Below are positions 12,801-22,989 of a stretch of 64,000 nt of DNA, one piece after another. Under the pieces are notes generated by a model. That model was not told the origin of the DNA and did not search any database. It saw nothing but the letters and a program-made list of their open reading frames with translations. Source of the stretch: Prostheceraeus crozeri (Eukaryota; Platyhelminthes; Polycladida; Euryleptidae); contig CAJQUW010007999.1 in the NCBI GenBank assembly GCA_907163375.1, positions 1 through 64,000 of the forward strand. The letters are read 5' to 3'. The translations under genes and the position numbers were made by a program. Numbering within the stretch: position 1 is the first letter of the stretch; each line of letters starts with the position of its first letter.

Positions 12801-15604
12801 TTTGATGGCATGATAGCAAGAGCTTTTCGTGTCTTCTGAGAGAAACGTGCGAAAGGTGACTTTGAACATTTTTTCTCCTTGATAAACATGTATTTGAATG
12901 GATCAAGTCTGCACGTATGAACTGCAAGAGTTTCCAGGTAAATGGCAAAAGTTACTGATAAATATCCTATCAGAATTTATGCGATGCGATGAAAATATAA
13001 GCGATGAGAGCCTAATTAACTCACCATCCTCGTGAATCAGCACATGCTATTTCGAGCAATAATGGCTAATTGAACTTTAAGCGGAAGCATAATAATATAC
13101 CTATTAGGCCCTAGTTACATGACGAACCGCGAGTTGCATGGTAGGTTTAAAAAGCGTGAACCCTACTAACGGCGTCGACTCAGCTCTATTCATTGCCATA
13201 ATCGAAGACAACACCTAACCAGGATTATGGCTACGCGCTGACGTGTTATATATAGGCCCCTAGGCCCTATTGCTCCGTTAAATCAATCAGGATGTTTGGT
13301 AGGCTCTTCTTTAATGGAATTGCTGATTCAATCATTTGAACCACCGCATTTAGGCCGTATTTGCACCGTTTTGAACCGCCATAAGTTAGCCTATATTGCA
13401 TTAAGTGGTCCACGGTTTTCCGTCTTCTTTTCCTCGTGTTGCAAGGGTTGGACGTCCGCAAATGTCGATTTGGCTTGATGGCATTTCTCCACACCGTCCG
13501 ATCCGAAGGGTCGACGGAGGATAGATTCCATTTTCGAAGATCTTCTTTGATGTTGTCAAGCCAACGTTTCTTTGGTCGGCCTCGTGGATTCTTTCCTGAG
13601 AGTTCGATGGTCTGGACTTTCTTAGGCCAGTCGGCTTCATCCATGCGTTGTACATGTCCATACCAACGTAGCCTTCTCCAGCGCACACTATCTTCAAGTC
13701 GATGAATACCAAGCCTAGACCTTAGCTCATCCATAGGAACTCGATCAGATAGGCGCTTGGAGCAGATCCACCGCACCATTGCGTTATCATTACGGCACAA
13801 TCGGTTTTGCTCCTCGATGTTGATTGGCCATGTCTCGGTTGCATACAACAGAACACTTCTCACACACATGGAGTAGACATGACCTCGGCTGCTGAAGGGG
13901 ATGTCTCTGTTCGTAAGTATGGGAATGAGCTCACGAAAGTTCTTCCATGCCAGCTGAATTCTCAGTCTAGCAGCCTCACTGCAGCCACCTGATTGTCCTA
14001 ACATATCACCCAGGTAACAAAATGCAGGCACAACTTCATAATCAGCATCACCAATACGAAGCTTACTAGCGGTCGGTTTAGGAGCTTGTGCAGCAACACC
14101 ACGGCACTTTTTACAAGAAAAGCTAGGATTAAAATAAAATATTGCATTAAATTTTAACAAAAACATAAATTTACTGAAATTAGTAAAACCTGCGTCAAAA
14201 AAGCACAAAATATAGTCTGAACATTCCCTAATTGGTACATATCAATGTGTGTGTACAAAAAAATAGTGGAAACTTTTTGTTTGGATTGACTGCAAAACCA
14301 CGATCGACAATCTAGATTTACGCATTCTTCGAATTATCTGGTCTCCTATCAGTCAAAATCGCACCGTGAGGCGTGTACCATTCCGACAAGTAAGTGCATC
14401 CGGTCGACTGCTCAGCAACAAATAATTGACACGGAAAAGCCGATTCATGGAGCTTAGAGGGGAATATCAAATCTGAAGCCTTTCAAAAGTATATGGACAG
14501 TCGGGGCTGCTTGACAGGCTGGGATGTTGCGAAGGTCTGCATTATCACTTTTGACAAATAACATCTGTGGTTATCTAACTTAGCAGAAATGAGACAAGGG
14601 AGTAACTCGGGACATGATAAGCATACCTGCGAGGGAGATTTTGGAACTTGGCAAGTGAAGTAAAGCTGAGATTATGATCGGGAAAGTCATTTTCCTAGAA
14701 GCATTATATACCGCTGATATAAATAGGTCTACTTGAGCCTAGTGGATTGCGTTGAAAATTGTAGGCACTGTAGAATGCAAAATCACTGTTGAACACAACT
14801 TGATGCAGTGAGAAAACGCAGGCGTCTACGTTCATTCTCCTGGAAGCCGCAGTATCACTGTCAACAAATCGATCAAAGTTTAGTGAGCCAATCCGGTACT
14901 AGACATGAGTGACATCAGTGATAAGAATCTCTTGGTGAAAGCGAGGGGGAATCAACGTTGCAGTGAGTCACTGACAAGAATAATGGGACTACTGTTTGTT
15001 TTTCATGCGTTAAACAGAGCTTCCCCACAGCTATTCAGATCAGACCGGTGAGCGTGTGATAATTATGAGGAACGATAATTCTGTATGGCACGTTTTCATC
15101 TTGACTGCCCTCTACTTTTGTCTGTTTACACCTACTACTTGTGCAGCGACCGTCATCCGATGGCAGAGATAATAAAACATTGTGTAGGGTATAGCAAATC
15201 TAACTTCTGGCTCCACTCTTTACTGACTTCCCTAGAGAAGAAAATGGACGATTTGCCGAGACTTGATTGCCTGTCAGCGTCAAATTCCTAAGTAATATCA
15301 AGGTAATGAGCACAAAAAAAACATCAACGTCTTCCTATATAGCATATGAAGGTGAATGAATACACCAACAACAACTGACAAATACATAATGTAGCAATTC
15401 TGCATATATTTTGCCGGATAATATTTTCTACGCTATTTCGATGCTACTTTCTCACACCTTACAATTTACCTATATTTTGGTCTCTAAACAAAATTTCAAT
15501 GAAATATATACTTCAGAAACTCACCTGTGAAAAGAAATTCCTCGCGATCGAGTCGGAGCATCATCTCTGTTTGTACAGTTGAAAGCAATACAGGATTTCA
15601 CCAT
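2767..15604 (-). CDS. P-element/THAP9-like transposase, five exons, 824 aa
   Basis: Exons: 15604-15525, 9319-8853, 7429-7282, 5854-5161 and 3852-2767. All introns have GT donors and AG acceptors, phases agree, and the sum is 2475 bases, exactly 825 codons. Residues 1-89 form a C2CH THAP DNA-binding domain: Cys5, Cys10, Cys63 and His66, conserved Trp38, and AVPSIF at 84-89. A charged coiled-coil-like stretch lies near 120-175. The RNase H-like core has acidic candidates Asp271 (LMVDGMS) and Asp363 (LTLDGLSAN) and an FIDACHCLKLVRN motif near 400. The C-terminus (464-824) matches the P-element C-terminal region and ends in the usual charged tail. Length is between Drosophila P transposase (751) and human THAP9 (903). 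The protein would excise and integrate the surrounding element in the nucleus. No stop or frameshift was seen; a domesticated gene is possible, but the TIRs and target duplication argue for a transposon. Confidence 0.9.
3853..5160 (-). other. Intron 4 of the P-like transposase gene
   Basis: Bounded by canonical donor and acceptor. No recognisable nested element or coding signal was seen in it. Confidence 0.8.
5161..5854 (-). CDS. P-like transposase exon 4 (RNase H-like core)
   Basis: Acceptor TTGGAACAG|G at 5855; donor ATGAAG|GTAAGT at 5160. It encodes residues 233-463, starting WLQGIDGRPGFS. It carries the two candidate catalytic Asp residues (LMVDGMS and LTLDGLSAN) and the conserved DACHCLKLVRNNF region typical of P-element transposases. 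Confidence 0.92.
5855..7281 (-). other. Intron 3 of the P-like transposase gene
   Basis: Bounded by canonical sites. On the minus strand, 6559-6332 reads ALNLCIGAIDGGYITV, which weakly resembles the IGAIDGTHI motif of Harbinger transposases. The match is too short to call an element. Confidence 0.7.
7282..7429 (-). CDS. P-like transposase exon 3
   Basis: Acceptor TTTTACAG|A at 7430; donor AGAAC|GTAAGT at 7281. The 148 bases encode IPVELFKRDGRKYS and MREFCLTLSLYSRKGYNYV, ending in LPLPHPRTLR. This is the conserved segment that precedes the catalytic core in THAP9/P transposases. It has no start codon of its own and is found only by following the splice phases. Confidence 0.87.
7430..8852 (-). 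other. Intron 2 of the P-like transposase gene
   Basis: Bounded by canonical sites. It contains several copies of a ggtggcacata-like motif (near 7640-8110), but no coding signal and no clear transposon ends. Confidence 0.75.
8853..9319 (-). CDS. P-like transposase exon 2 (rest of THAP, coiled coil)
   Basis: Acceptor CTTTCAG|G at 9320; donor CAAG|GTGAGT at 8852. It encodes FPADPVLRRSW, the CSDHF half of the zinc site, the AVPSIF box, a Ser/Thr-rich linker and a Glu/Lys/Arg-rich helix likely to form a coiled coil. The open frame extends upstream of the acceptor to an ATG at 9372, but that start would lose the CxxxxC ligands and is not preferred. Confidence 0.88.
11671..12341. mobile_element. 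hAT-like non-autonomous element in intron 1
   Basis: Flanks GTCTATTG (11663-11670) and GCCTATTG (12342-12349) match at 7 of 8 bases, as an 8-bp target duplication would. The ends are CATTGTTGTGC on the left and the reverse complement of CAGTGGCGGGCAACC on the right. Both are followed inward by 'gtggcccgcc', a wording typical of hAT ends. No transposase is inside. Confidence 0.6.
13267..14120 (-). pseudogene. 5'-truncated LINE, C-terminal part of reverse transcriptase protein
   Basis: The minus frame is open to a stop at 13267. It reads CKKCRGVAAQ, FCYLGDMLGQSGGCSEAA, SVLLYATETWPI, RLRWYGHVQRMDEADW and NPRGRPKKRWLD. This is the thumb/C-terminal part common to many metazoan non-LTR polyproteins. 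The catalytic palm is absent, so the copy is truncated. The open frame runs upstream to 14208, but that part looks like flanking sequence. It belongs to the same element type as 60750-61650, where the CRRC-type zinc-finger end and FCYLGDML follow a YADD palm. It lies in intron 1 of the P-like gene, in the same orientation. Confidence 0.85.
15525..15604 (-). CDS. P-like transposase exon 1 (THAP N-terminus)
   Basis: Begins ATG at 15604 and encodes MVKSCIAFNCTNRDD and on to the FHR that precedes the FP of the THAP fold. The donor is CACAG|GTGAGT. It supplies the first two zinc ligands, which exon 2 lacks, and ends two bases into a codon that exon 2 completes. This makes the start convincing despite the 6.2-kb intron that follows. 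Confidence 0.85.
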
Positions 15605-15717
15605 ATTGGCGCGAAACGTCTTTTTGCCCCAACTAAGTTCCCTCCGAATGTGCCGTGACCTTGAGTCAATTTCCATTCTAGTCAATTACAGATAAACAAA
15701 ATATATTTATTTCTATG
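15605..15717 (-). promoter_or_regulatory. Presumed 5' leader and promoter of the P-like transposase, within its TIR region
   Basis: These 113 bases separate the transposase start codon from the element's right end. Most of it (15625-15717) is about 90% identical to the right ends of the short elements at 33282 and 53005. It includes the subterminal motif CCATTCTAG, a candidate transposase-binding site. No TATA box was assigned; the promoter role is inferred from position. Confidence 0.4.
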
Positions 15718-15725
15718 GTGCGAAG

Positions 15726-15935
15726 TGATATCACAGAACGCACGCATCTCTCACTGGCTCTGGTGTCCTTTGCTGACAGCTTATTGTTTGCCATTTCCAA
15801 TAGCAAGCGATACACGAATTATCCATTCGAGAAGGAGCAAGTTGTGTGATGTGATGTGCCATTTCGATATTAAGACTACATACAATTCTTCCTTTCTAGG
15901 AAACCGAAGCGCGCGCAGATGAATCTAATTCTGTG
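15726..15935 (-). mobile_element. Family A TIR element, copy 1, right part
   Basis: Resumes the element that began at 615, after the P-like insertion and its GTGCGAAG duplication. It shares the run from 'cactggctctggtgtcc' to 'gatgaatctaattctgtg' with 37955-38112, and ends TAATTCTGTG followed by TTTTACAC. Confidence 0.8.
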
Positions 15936-15943
15936 TTTTACAC

Positions 15944-17161
15944 CTTCCATCCAACAGGAAATGAGTGTCTCAAACTTACAATGGGAATCCCATAATAAAT
16001 GTTCGCAAAGTAGATGCTTCTCGAGGTTTACATCAAAATGCTTGGCTTCTTAATTAAGTCCCATTTTTAATATAATTGATGCGATAAACACCTCGCTAAG
16101 CATTTACGGTAGCTTGATAGCGCACATTGATTTGGGCCAGTTGATACTCATATACGCAAGGATATTCATCAGGCCGGGAAAATGAAAATTCCAAGCAATT
16201 CCATCACGCCTTAAATTTCTTGAGCAATTTGTAAAATAAATCGAAGGAGTGATACAATTTTTTGGAATTTTCATTTTCCTAGCCTGCTTCATTGGATTAG
16301 TTCATTCATATCTAAAAATGATGCATGCTGCATTTTGAAATGACAGACACATGAATGACGTTCGTCTCTCAATGCGAAGATTCAGGTTTGCAGACCTGCT
16401 TCACTACTGATGATGGTGAAAGCGGTAGTAATGAAACATCGGCGTCTGACAGTGATGATAAGTACACAACATTACCTCTAACACCAGTATTTTGAAACTT
16501 GTGAAAACAATCATAGATCGGAACCGTTGCCAGAGTTTACAGGATTTATCGGCTTGAATCCGTCGATGCAATGTCCAGAAAGTGCAGACGACATTCCATC
16601 CATCTGGTTTTAACAGATGGAGTATTTTCTACTTTGAAACTGTGGCCGAATAATCGTGAGGTTGAAAGTCCGACCATAGAGAGAGAGAAGGATGTTCATT
16701 ACGGAAGCAGATTTAGAAAAGTCCATTTGAATTCTGATTGCCATGGCTCGCAGTCTGAACAAGAAACTGCCAATGCATTCATTTTCGAAGACAGATCCCC
16801 TGTTTCGCCAAGAATGTACGGATACAGACATATCAGTGTCTGTAAATTCGAAAAACAGTGAAACAGTGTAACAGTGAAAAAAAATCGAAAACTGTCAGAA
16901 TCGTGATAAGTCACTTGTTACCACAAAAAAAATTTCAGATAAGATTTTTGCTTCTTTGTGCATTAAATCAAAAGAAACTGGAAGTATGACTGACACTGCA
17001 TGTTAAGTTCTTGACTGTCCGTGTCAGTCATTGAGTGATTGAGTGTGATGACGTATAGACAACCAGATCCCTACAGTCATGCTACCATGGCCATGCCAGT
17101 AATTGAACAATTGACAGTAAGAAAAACATGAACCGGATGCAAAGAGGTTTTAAAAACGTAT
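15944..17161. other. No gene recognised
   Basis: Unassigned AT-rich DNA. Overlapping open frames on both strands at 16571-16914 have no family resemblance and do not look like a real gene. Confidence 0.45.
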
Positions 17162-17909
17162 TAGTCTGGGAGCTAGCGTGAAGTTGTGCAGAAAACGAGG
17201 TAGTACACAAAACTTTCACATAGCATAGTACACCTCTAACCTACTGCAAAACTTCGCGTCTGACGGATCAGATCATTTGCTTTTAAGAAATAGAGACGAT
17301 AACACAATCCTATGTATTTCCAGTGGTAAAATTGTGACATTTAAGCTGTTGACTCCATTTTTTATATTTTTTGTTCATAAAAGTTACACAAATTGGTATT
17401 TTGTTGAACTGGTTATTACAGAAATCATCTACAGATCATGATCTTTCAAATGAGTTATCATTCAGTGACAGAGGATGAAGTAAAGTGTACAAACAGACAC
17501 TTTTCGTTAAAGTATATCAACAATTTTCCTGAAATTTCGATGTTAAAATTTGCAGTTACACCAACGAAAAGTGTCTGTTTGTACACTTTACTTCATCCTC
17601 TGTCACTGAATGATAACTCATTTGAAAGATCATGATCTGTAGATGATTTCTGTAATAACCAGTTCAACAAAATACCAATTTGTGTAACTTTAATGAGCAA
17701 AAATTCGAAAAAATGGAGTCAACAGCTTAAATGTCACAATTTTACCACTGGAAATACATAGGATTGTGTTATCCTCTCTATTTCTGAAAAGCAAATGATC
17801 TGATCCGGCAGACGCGAAGTTTTGCAGTAGGTTGGAGGTGTACTATGCTATGTGAAAGTTTTATGTACTACCTCGTTCCCTGCACAACTTCACGCTAGCT
17901 CCCGGACTA
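17162..17909. repeat. Foldback element: two ~350-bp near-identical inverted arms
   Basis: The left arm begins TAGTCTGGGAGCTAGCGTG and runs to about 17507. The right arm runs from about 17561 to 17909 and ends CACGCTAGCTCCCGGACTA, its reverse complement with few differences. The spacer is about 53 bases. The open frame at 17438-17635 spans the loop and is a by-product of the symmetry. Flanks (cgta/tgta) give no clear target duplication. Confidence 0.9.
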
Positions 17910-18699
17910 TGTAGCCGGTTGAATTGCGAGTTTAACAGGACCAAGCGGAAACATCTTTCACAGAGATAAATTTTTAGCAAGAATGTTGATTGACTTCCCA
18001 ATTTCATCATTAGGCACTCATTTGGATAATAATGCATTTAGGATAGCTATTGCTCAGAGAATTGGCTGTTCTCCACACAAGTGTCGCCGTGGACTCGTGT
18101 GGAGGCATGGTCGACTGTAGATCTGTATCCGTTGTCCCAAGACATTCCGAAGTCAATGATATATTTCGCTGAGCTCTGCTTTCTGTAGGAACCCCGTGAG
18201 CTCTCAAGCCTGAGTCGAAGTGTGGTAAGAGGCGGGATGACTACATTCATACAACGATGGGACAAGCCGGTAGTTTCAGATTTTACTTGTGTAGATACTT
18301 TTGCGGCATCCAGTGCAATCAGCTCATAATTGGAGACTGGTTTCGCAGCTACTTCCACAGAAACATGAAAACGACGGAAATACGCCGAATTGAGTTGCAA
18401 TGTTATGTTGTTGCGGTAACATAACTGAGTTTCATGAATTGATGAATAATCTGATTAAAAACCAGCGTATACGGCAACTGCGCCATTTTTTTTATTAATT
18501 ACATAGGCAGTCGTATATCAGAGAAGAGCCAAGAAAAACTTCTTTGATGAAGCAGCGAATCGGCATCACCATTGCAGGGGGCAACGCCTTGAGTGGTAGC
18601 CTAGCCGGTACTAAGGCAACTTCTTGACTTTAACTTTCTTCATTAACTCTTACTTTTGTCACAATTGCTTTTTGAACAAATGAATTGAATGATTGAATG
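17910..18699. other. No gene recognised
   Basis: A 117-codon minus frame (18047-18400) lacks an ATG and resembles nothing I know. No repeat boundaries were seen. Confidence 0.4.
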
Positions 18700-19440
18700 A
18701 TTGCTTTTTGAATGGAATTGAACAAAGCTAAATGTACTCAAATGCTCCTTGTCCGCTCAAAAGGAACTACTCCTGATCCATATCCCGAGATTTTGGTTAC
18801 CCATTCTACTAACATTCTTGGTGTCATAATCAACGATAGGCTGTCTTGGGATGGACATTTTGAGAGTGTTGTTTTACGTGCATCTCGTCGCCTTCATGTC
18901 CTGAGGTCTTTGAAATCGTATGTTACAAAACAGTAATTAGTTAATGTTTATTATGGATGCATTATGTCCATTGCTACACCAGTTTTTTGCAAATTGTCAA
19001 GTTTCATAATTTCGAATTTAGTGCGTCTTAGAAAACGCCTTCACCGAATAATTTGCTCTGCTACATGTAAGTGTGACATTGTCCCTGACTTTATTCAAAA
19101 GCACGAAGAACTGTCGCTTAAGTATTTCAAAAAGTGTTCTCTTCCTCATCATCTTGTTCCGAAGAAGTTTCCTGTGTCAGGTAGATACCAAATGCTTTTC
19201 TGCTCTACTTCGAGACGTTTGAATTCCTTCTTTCCCCACATGAGTTTGTTAGCCAATTTAGATGCACATGTTTCCTAGATCGAAGGTTGCTTTTTTTCCT
19301 TTTGATGAACTCGTGGGTAGTTCACTGAGGCTGCCGTTCACGTTTTTGCCTGACTTTGTATAAATGATGTAATTTGTGATTTTCATTTTCTCAATAATCG
19401 CCTTACTTACTTACTTTTATTATTAATAAACTCTGATTAA
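18700..19440 (+). pseudogene. LINE 3' fragment, reverse-transcriptase C-terminus (CR1/jockey-like)
   Basis: From 18712 the frame reads LNKAKCTQMLL, ILGVIINDRLSWDGHFES and RLHVLRSLKSYV. After a stop at 18936 the same frame continues IISNLVRLRKRLHRIICSAT and ends with RYQMLFCSTSRRLNSFFP. This is the post-palm region of LINE reverse transcriptases. The 3' tail contains a short cttacttactt run and an AT-rich end. It is 5'-truncated and dead. Confidence 0.8.
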
Positions 19441-19705
19441 TATTTCATATTGTTAGCAAACAATGCAAACTTTTCACTCTCAATAATAATATAAAATAGT
19501 TTCTTATAAGTTTAGTTTTAAATAGTAAAAACTTTAGACAAGGCCAAAGTTCGGGGTAGAAACTTCTTCCCCGTAAGAGAGAGGTTAGCTCGGTAAGCAT
19601 TATTTCACAAAAGTCGCATTGTAGTGAATTATCTAAAAGATACATTCCTTTGTCATGTGAAAGTAAACAATTTCAGAGACACTTGACAAAATCCACGACT
19701 TCTCT
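19441..19705. other. No feature recognised
   Basis: Unassigned sequence between the LINE tail and the unidentified ORF. Confidence 0.4.
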
Positions 19706-20025
19706 CTACGCGGACAACATTTGACCGCATGATTCCTCGTACGTTACAGCTTCATGAATTTCCTCTGCAATACAATCTGGATCTCGGAATTGATTCATTC
19801 TGGAATAGGAAAATGATTTCACGTTGTCTATCCTGGAGCAATATTCCGAAATAAAATCAATCATACTGCCGGTATCATGCCACCACATGTCTGAGTTTCC
19901 CTGTTGGACAGACTCCAAAACTTTTGGGGAGGAATGTAATGAGCGCTTGTCTCCCACAAGACAGGCAAGCACATCCAGAATGTTGAAGAAAATCTTTGAA
20001 ATGAGAGAGAAAGGTCTCATACGAT
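19706..20025 (-). CDS. Unidentified ORF or last exon
   Basis: The minus frame, ending with a stop at 19706, has coding-like composition: FFNILDVLACLVGDKR, SSPKVLESVQQGNSDMWWHD, MIDFISEYCSRIDNV and EEIHEAVTYEESCGQM. A plausible acceptor (catttcaaag) lies near 20001, so it may be a terminal exon; an ATG is also available at 20020. I do not recognise the family. It could be the tail of a transposon protein or of a host gene. Confidence 0.3.
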
Positions 20026-20664
20026 GATAGTGTAGATGAGTACAATCACAGAGTAAGTATATTAGGTAGAGTCGCAACTCAAAATTAATTAAATCTCCAA
20101 TATGTATTCAATTTCGATTTTATTAAATGAACTCGAGTTGTAAGCAGATTTATACAGTTTTGGGGAAATTGCAACGGAATTGACTGATTATGATAGCAAT
20201 ACAGATACTCCGTGTCATGACAAGCTTGGAGAGGTAATGTTTGTTAAATTGTCAATTCAATGGGTAAAATGCTCAGCATTATTCATAAGAGTAGTCTATA
20301 TCGCAAACTATCTAGCTGCACTGAAAGAGCAAAATATCGCAATCAATGACAATGATCACAATTAACTACAGAATATGTAAATGGGTGCTCATTACTATTC
20401 AGATTCAAGAAATGAAACATAAATTTAGTGAATCATAAAATCATGTCGATGAAAATTGAATTAAAAACTTGAAATTTCAACCAATAAGATCTTAACATTT
20501 CCATGAAGACTTGCATTCTAAATGCGGTTCATGAAATTTCGTTGATAATCAGCTTAATTTCCGCTTTAATTCAGACATCGGTTAGCGAATGTTCATTCCT
20601 ATTGATGGCTGATAAGTTCCATACTACTTAGACGTACCAAATCACCAGTATATAAACATATCAA

Positions 20665-21098
20665 CACTAGGTGACATGCCACGCGTAATTCACGCGTAAT
20701 TACGGTACACCACAAACATCCGTGGTTAAAGACATTCTATTCTTCTACCCGCGTGCACACGCGCTGCACTAAGAGTCAGAAATCACTTGATCTGATCCTG
20801 TTAAAACATGGGGAATGTTTATGAATACACGCGGGCGAGCGTTTATAGTTTGCGCGTCGTCTACGGTTGTCTGCGTTGCCGCTTGAACCACGGATGAACC
20901 GCTAAGCATGTTCTGTCTTCCCTGAGCATGAAATTGAGGTCCTATCACATTGTTTAGCCTCTGATACATGCAGACACATGAGACGCAAAGTCTATATAAC
21001 AGGACTGCCGACAGATGTTGCAGCAATGTCACGCGTAGCCACGGATGTTTAGGGTCATGTGTAATTACGCGTAATTGAGCGTGGCATGTCACCTAGTG
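20665..21098 (-). mobile_element. Family C TIR element (MITE), full copy
   Basis: Ends are CACTAGGTGACATGCCACGC and its exact reverse complement. A subterminal inverted block contains aaacatccgtgg. Flanking dinucleotides are AA and AA; the 47193 copy has TA and TA. A 107-codon minus frame (20769-21092, no ATG) is shared with the 35.5-kb copy and partly with 22.4 and 36.6 kb. It contains GPQFHAQGRQNMLSGSSVVQ. No known transposase motif. Confidence 0.88.
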
Positions 21099-22379
21099 AA
21101 TTACTTGTAAAAATTTCCCTTCTTAAAAAGTCATGAAATATTTTTTAGACTACACGAACGTAATCTCCGCAAAAACCTGAATCTTAAGATGTGAAATTTT
21201 GAGTCGACACTCTATGATTACAGCACAGCTAATTAGGCTGTCGCTAAAAGACCAGTGACAATTGAGTTCTGGTCTGAGAATTCGTGGGTCTTACAATAAA
21301 AAAAAACCGCTAAGGGATGACATACCAAAAAACGTGAAACTGAAGTCTTATACAAATATTGTAAAGCATAAAAGAATATCTATGCTTCGGTGTTACATTT
21401 GCCCATCGGCGAACAATACGATCATTTGCAGCTAATAACGGACTATTTGTGAGCTTTAAACGCCGACCAAAGTTATTGCAACAACTTTCACCGAATATCA
21501 AGAAATGCGAGCGTTTTATGGAATTTCACAGCAAAAAAACAAAGAACTTTTTTGAACAAAAATTCAATCTGCTTCTAATTGGATTAAAGGGTTTCAGCCA
21601 AACTGCTGAAAGAAATATTTGCAAATTACCTTGTCAAATAAATACAGCGATAAAAAGGACGGCATCAAAATTGAAAAGACAGTGATTGACATTCTGTGAA
21701 TTCCTCCCTGTTAATTTATGGGACATAGTCTTTCTTGTCAGCATAGATTCTCGATGGCGCCAATTGATAGCATTGATATCTTTGTCAATCACCGTAAATC
21801 AATATCGGATTTGGACAATTAGAGGAGTTCATATAAACGCAGGAATGAGATTGAGTAAGATGTTTCTACATAAAAATGCTTGTGTATTTTTTACATTCAA
21901 TTTTGAAGATTTCTAATTCACTGAAGCATAATCTTATCAGGATTTCTGCAATTGATGGAATTACATTGTAAATTGATGCATTACTTTGATGTAGCAGTGA
22001 TTGACAAAGATAGCAATTTAATCAATTTGCGCCTTAGAGAATCTATGCTGATAAAAAGACTACGTATGTCCAGTATTCAATTGCATTTCAATTACTTCAC
22101 AATAAGTACAATTCAAAAAATAAGTACAATTTATCCATACCCAAAGGATGAGAGCTTTACTAAATATGCTTTGCTCGTTCGTATACAATGACTGATGTCC
22201 GATATCTCCATCAGTGAAACTTCTGCGCAGCATGCTACGATCCTATCACTGCAATTGACTCCAGATATGCGGCAGCGGAGTTGGAGTCTTAAAGAAAAGC
22301 TGAAAACTCAACTAAATACTTATTCAAGAAAGGGACTACGGCCCGTTTTTTACTTGCAAGTGTACCTACATGTATTGTT
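21099..22379. other. No gene recognised
   Basis: AT-rich. Several short open frames at 21449-22191, but none with family resemblance. Confidence 0.4.
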
Positions 22380-22989
22380 CACTAGGTGACATCACCACAC
22401 GTAATTGTGGAGTACCCTAACATCCGTGATTAATACTTCTACGCGCTGCACTGAAAATCAGAAATCACTTGATCTGATGCTGTCAAAACATGGGGAATGT
22501 TTTTGAATACGCACGGGCGAGCGTTTATAGTTTGCGCGTCGTCTACGGTTGTCTGCGTTGCCGCTTGAACCATGGATGAACCGCTAAGCATGTTCTGTCT
22601 TCCCTGAGCATGAAATTGAGGTCCTATCACATTGTTAGCCTCTGATACAAGAAGACACATGAGAAGCAAAGTCTTTATAGCAGGACTGCTGACATAATGC
22701 ACGCGTAACCACGGATCTTTAGGGTCATGTGTAATTGCTAGTGTTTGAAGTGTGGTAAATTACCGGTAATTTACCGGTAAGATTGAAATAAAATACCGGT
22801 AAATTACCGATACACAATTGTTCATTTTTCGGGGTTTCCTCATTATATTTTGCTATGACAAAAATTCCAATACACTCACAATTCTCAGGTAGCCTAATGA
22901 ATTTAGAGTTTCTTAAAATTACTAAATCATAGCTTATGTAACGAACCTATAAATGTATTCAACCAGGTGTGCATGAAAAATTCGATACC

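Larger units (their letters stand above)
9320..15524 (-). other. Intron 1 of the P-like transposase gene (6.2 kb)
   Basis: It separates the first 27 codons from the rest of the THAP domain. It contains a hAT-like element (11671-12341) and a LINE fragment (13267-14120), both listed separately. 9320-11670 is AT-rich with no recognised feature apart from a poly-C run near 11446. 12350-13266 and 14121-15524 also show nothing I recognise. Confidence 0.75.
1009..15717 (-). mobile_element. P-type (THAP9/P-element-like) DNA transposon, apparently complete
   Basis: Left end CACAGAAATAGAT; right end is the reverse complement of CATAGAAATAAAT. Both are flanked by GTGCGAAG (1001-1008 and 15718-15725), a perfect 8-bp target duplication, as P elements make. 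The motif CTAGAATGG lies near both ends in inverted orientation. The only large gene inside is a five-exon P-type transposase on the minus strand, whose start codon lies about 110 bp inside the right end. At 14.7 kb it is far longer than the roughly 3-kb Drosophila P element, mainly because of long introns that contain other transposons. The termini match the 240-260 bp elements at 33282 and 53005. The boundaries are read from sequence; activity is inference. Confidence 0.88.

Noticed and set aside
17438-17635. 65-aa gene
   Set aside because: It spans the loop of the foldback and arises from the palindromic sequence.
18047-18400. 117-aa gene
   Set aside because: No ATG, no family resemblance, and overlaps another frame on the same strand.
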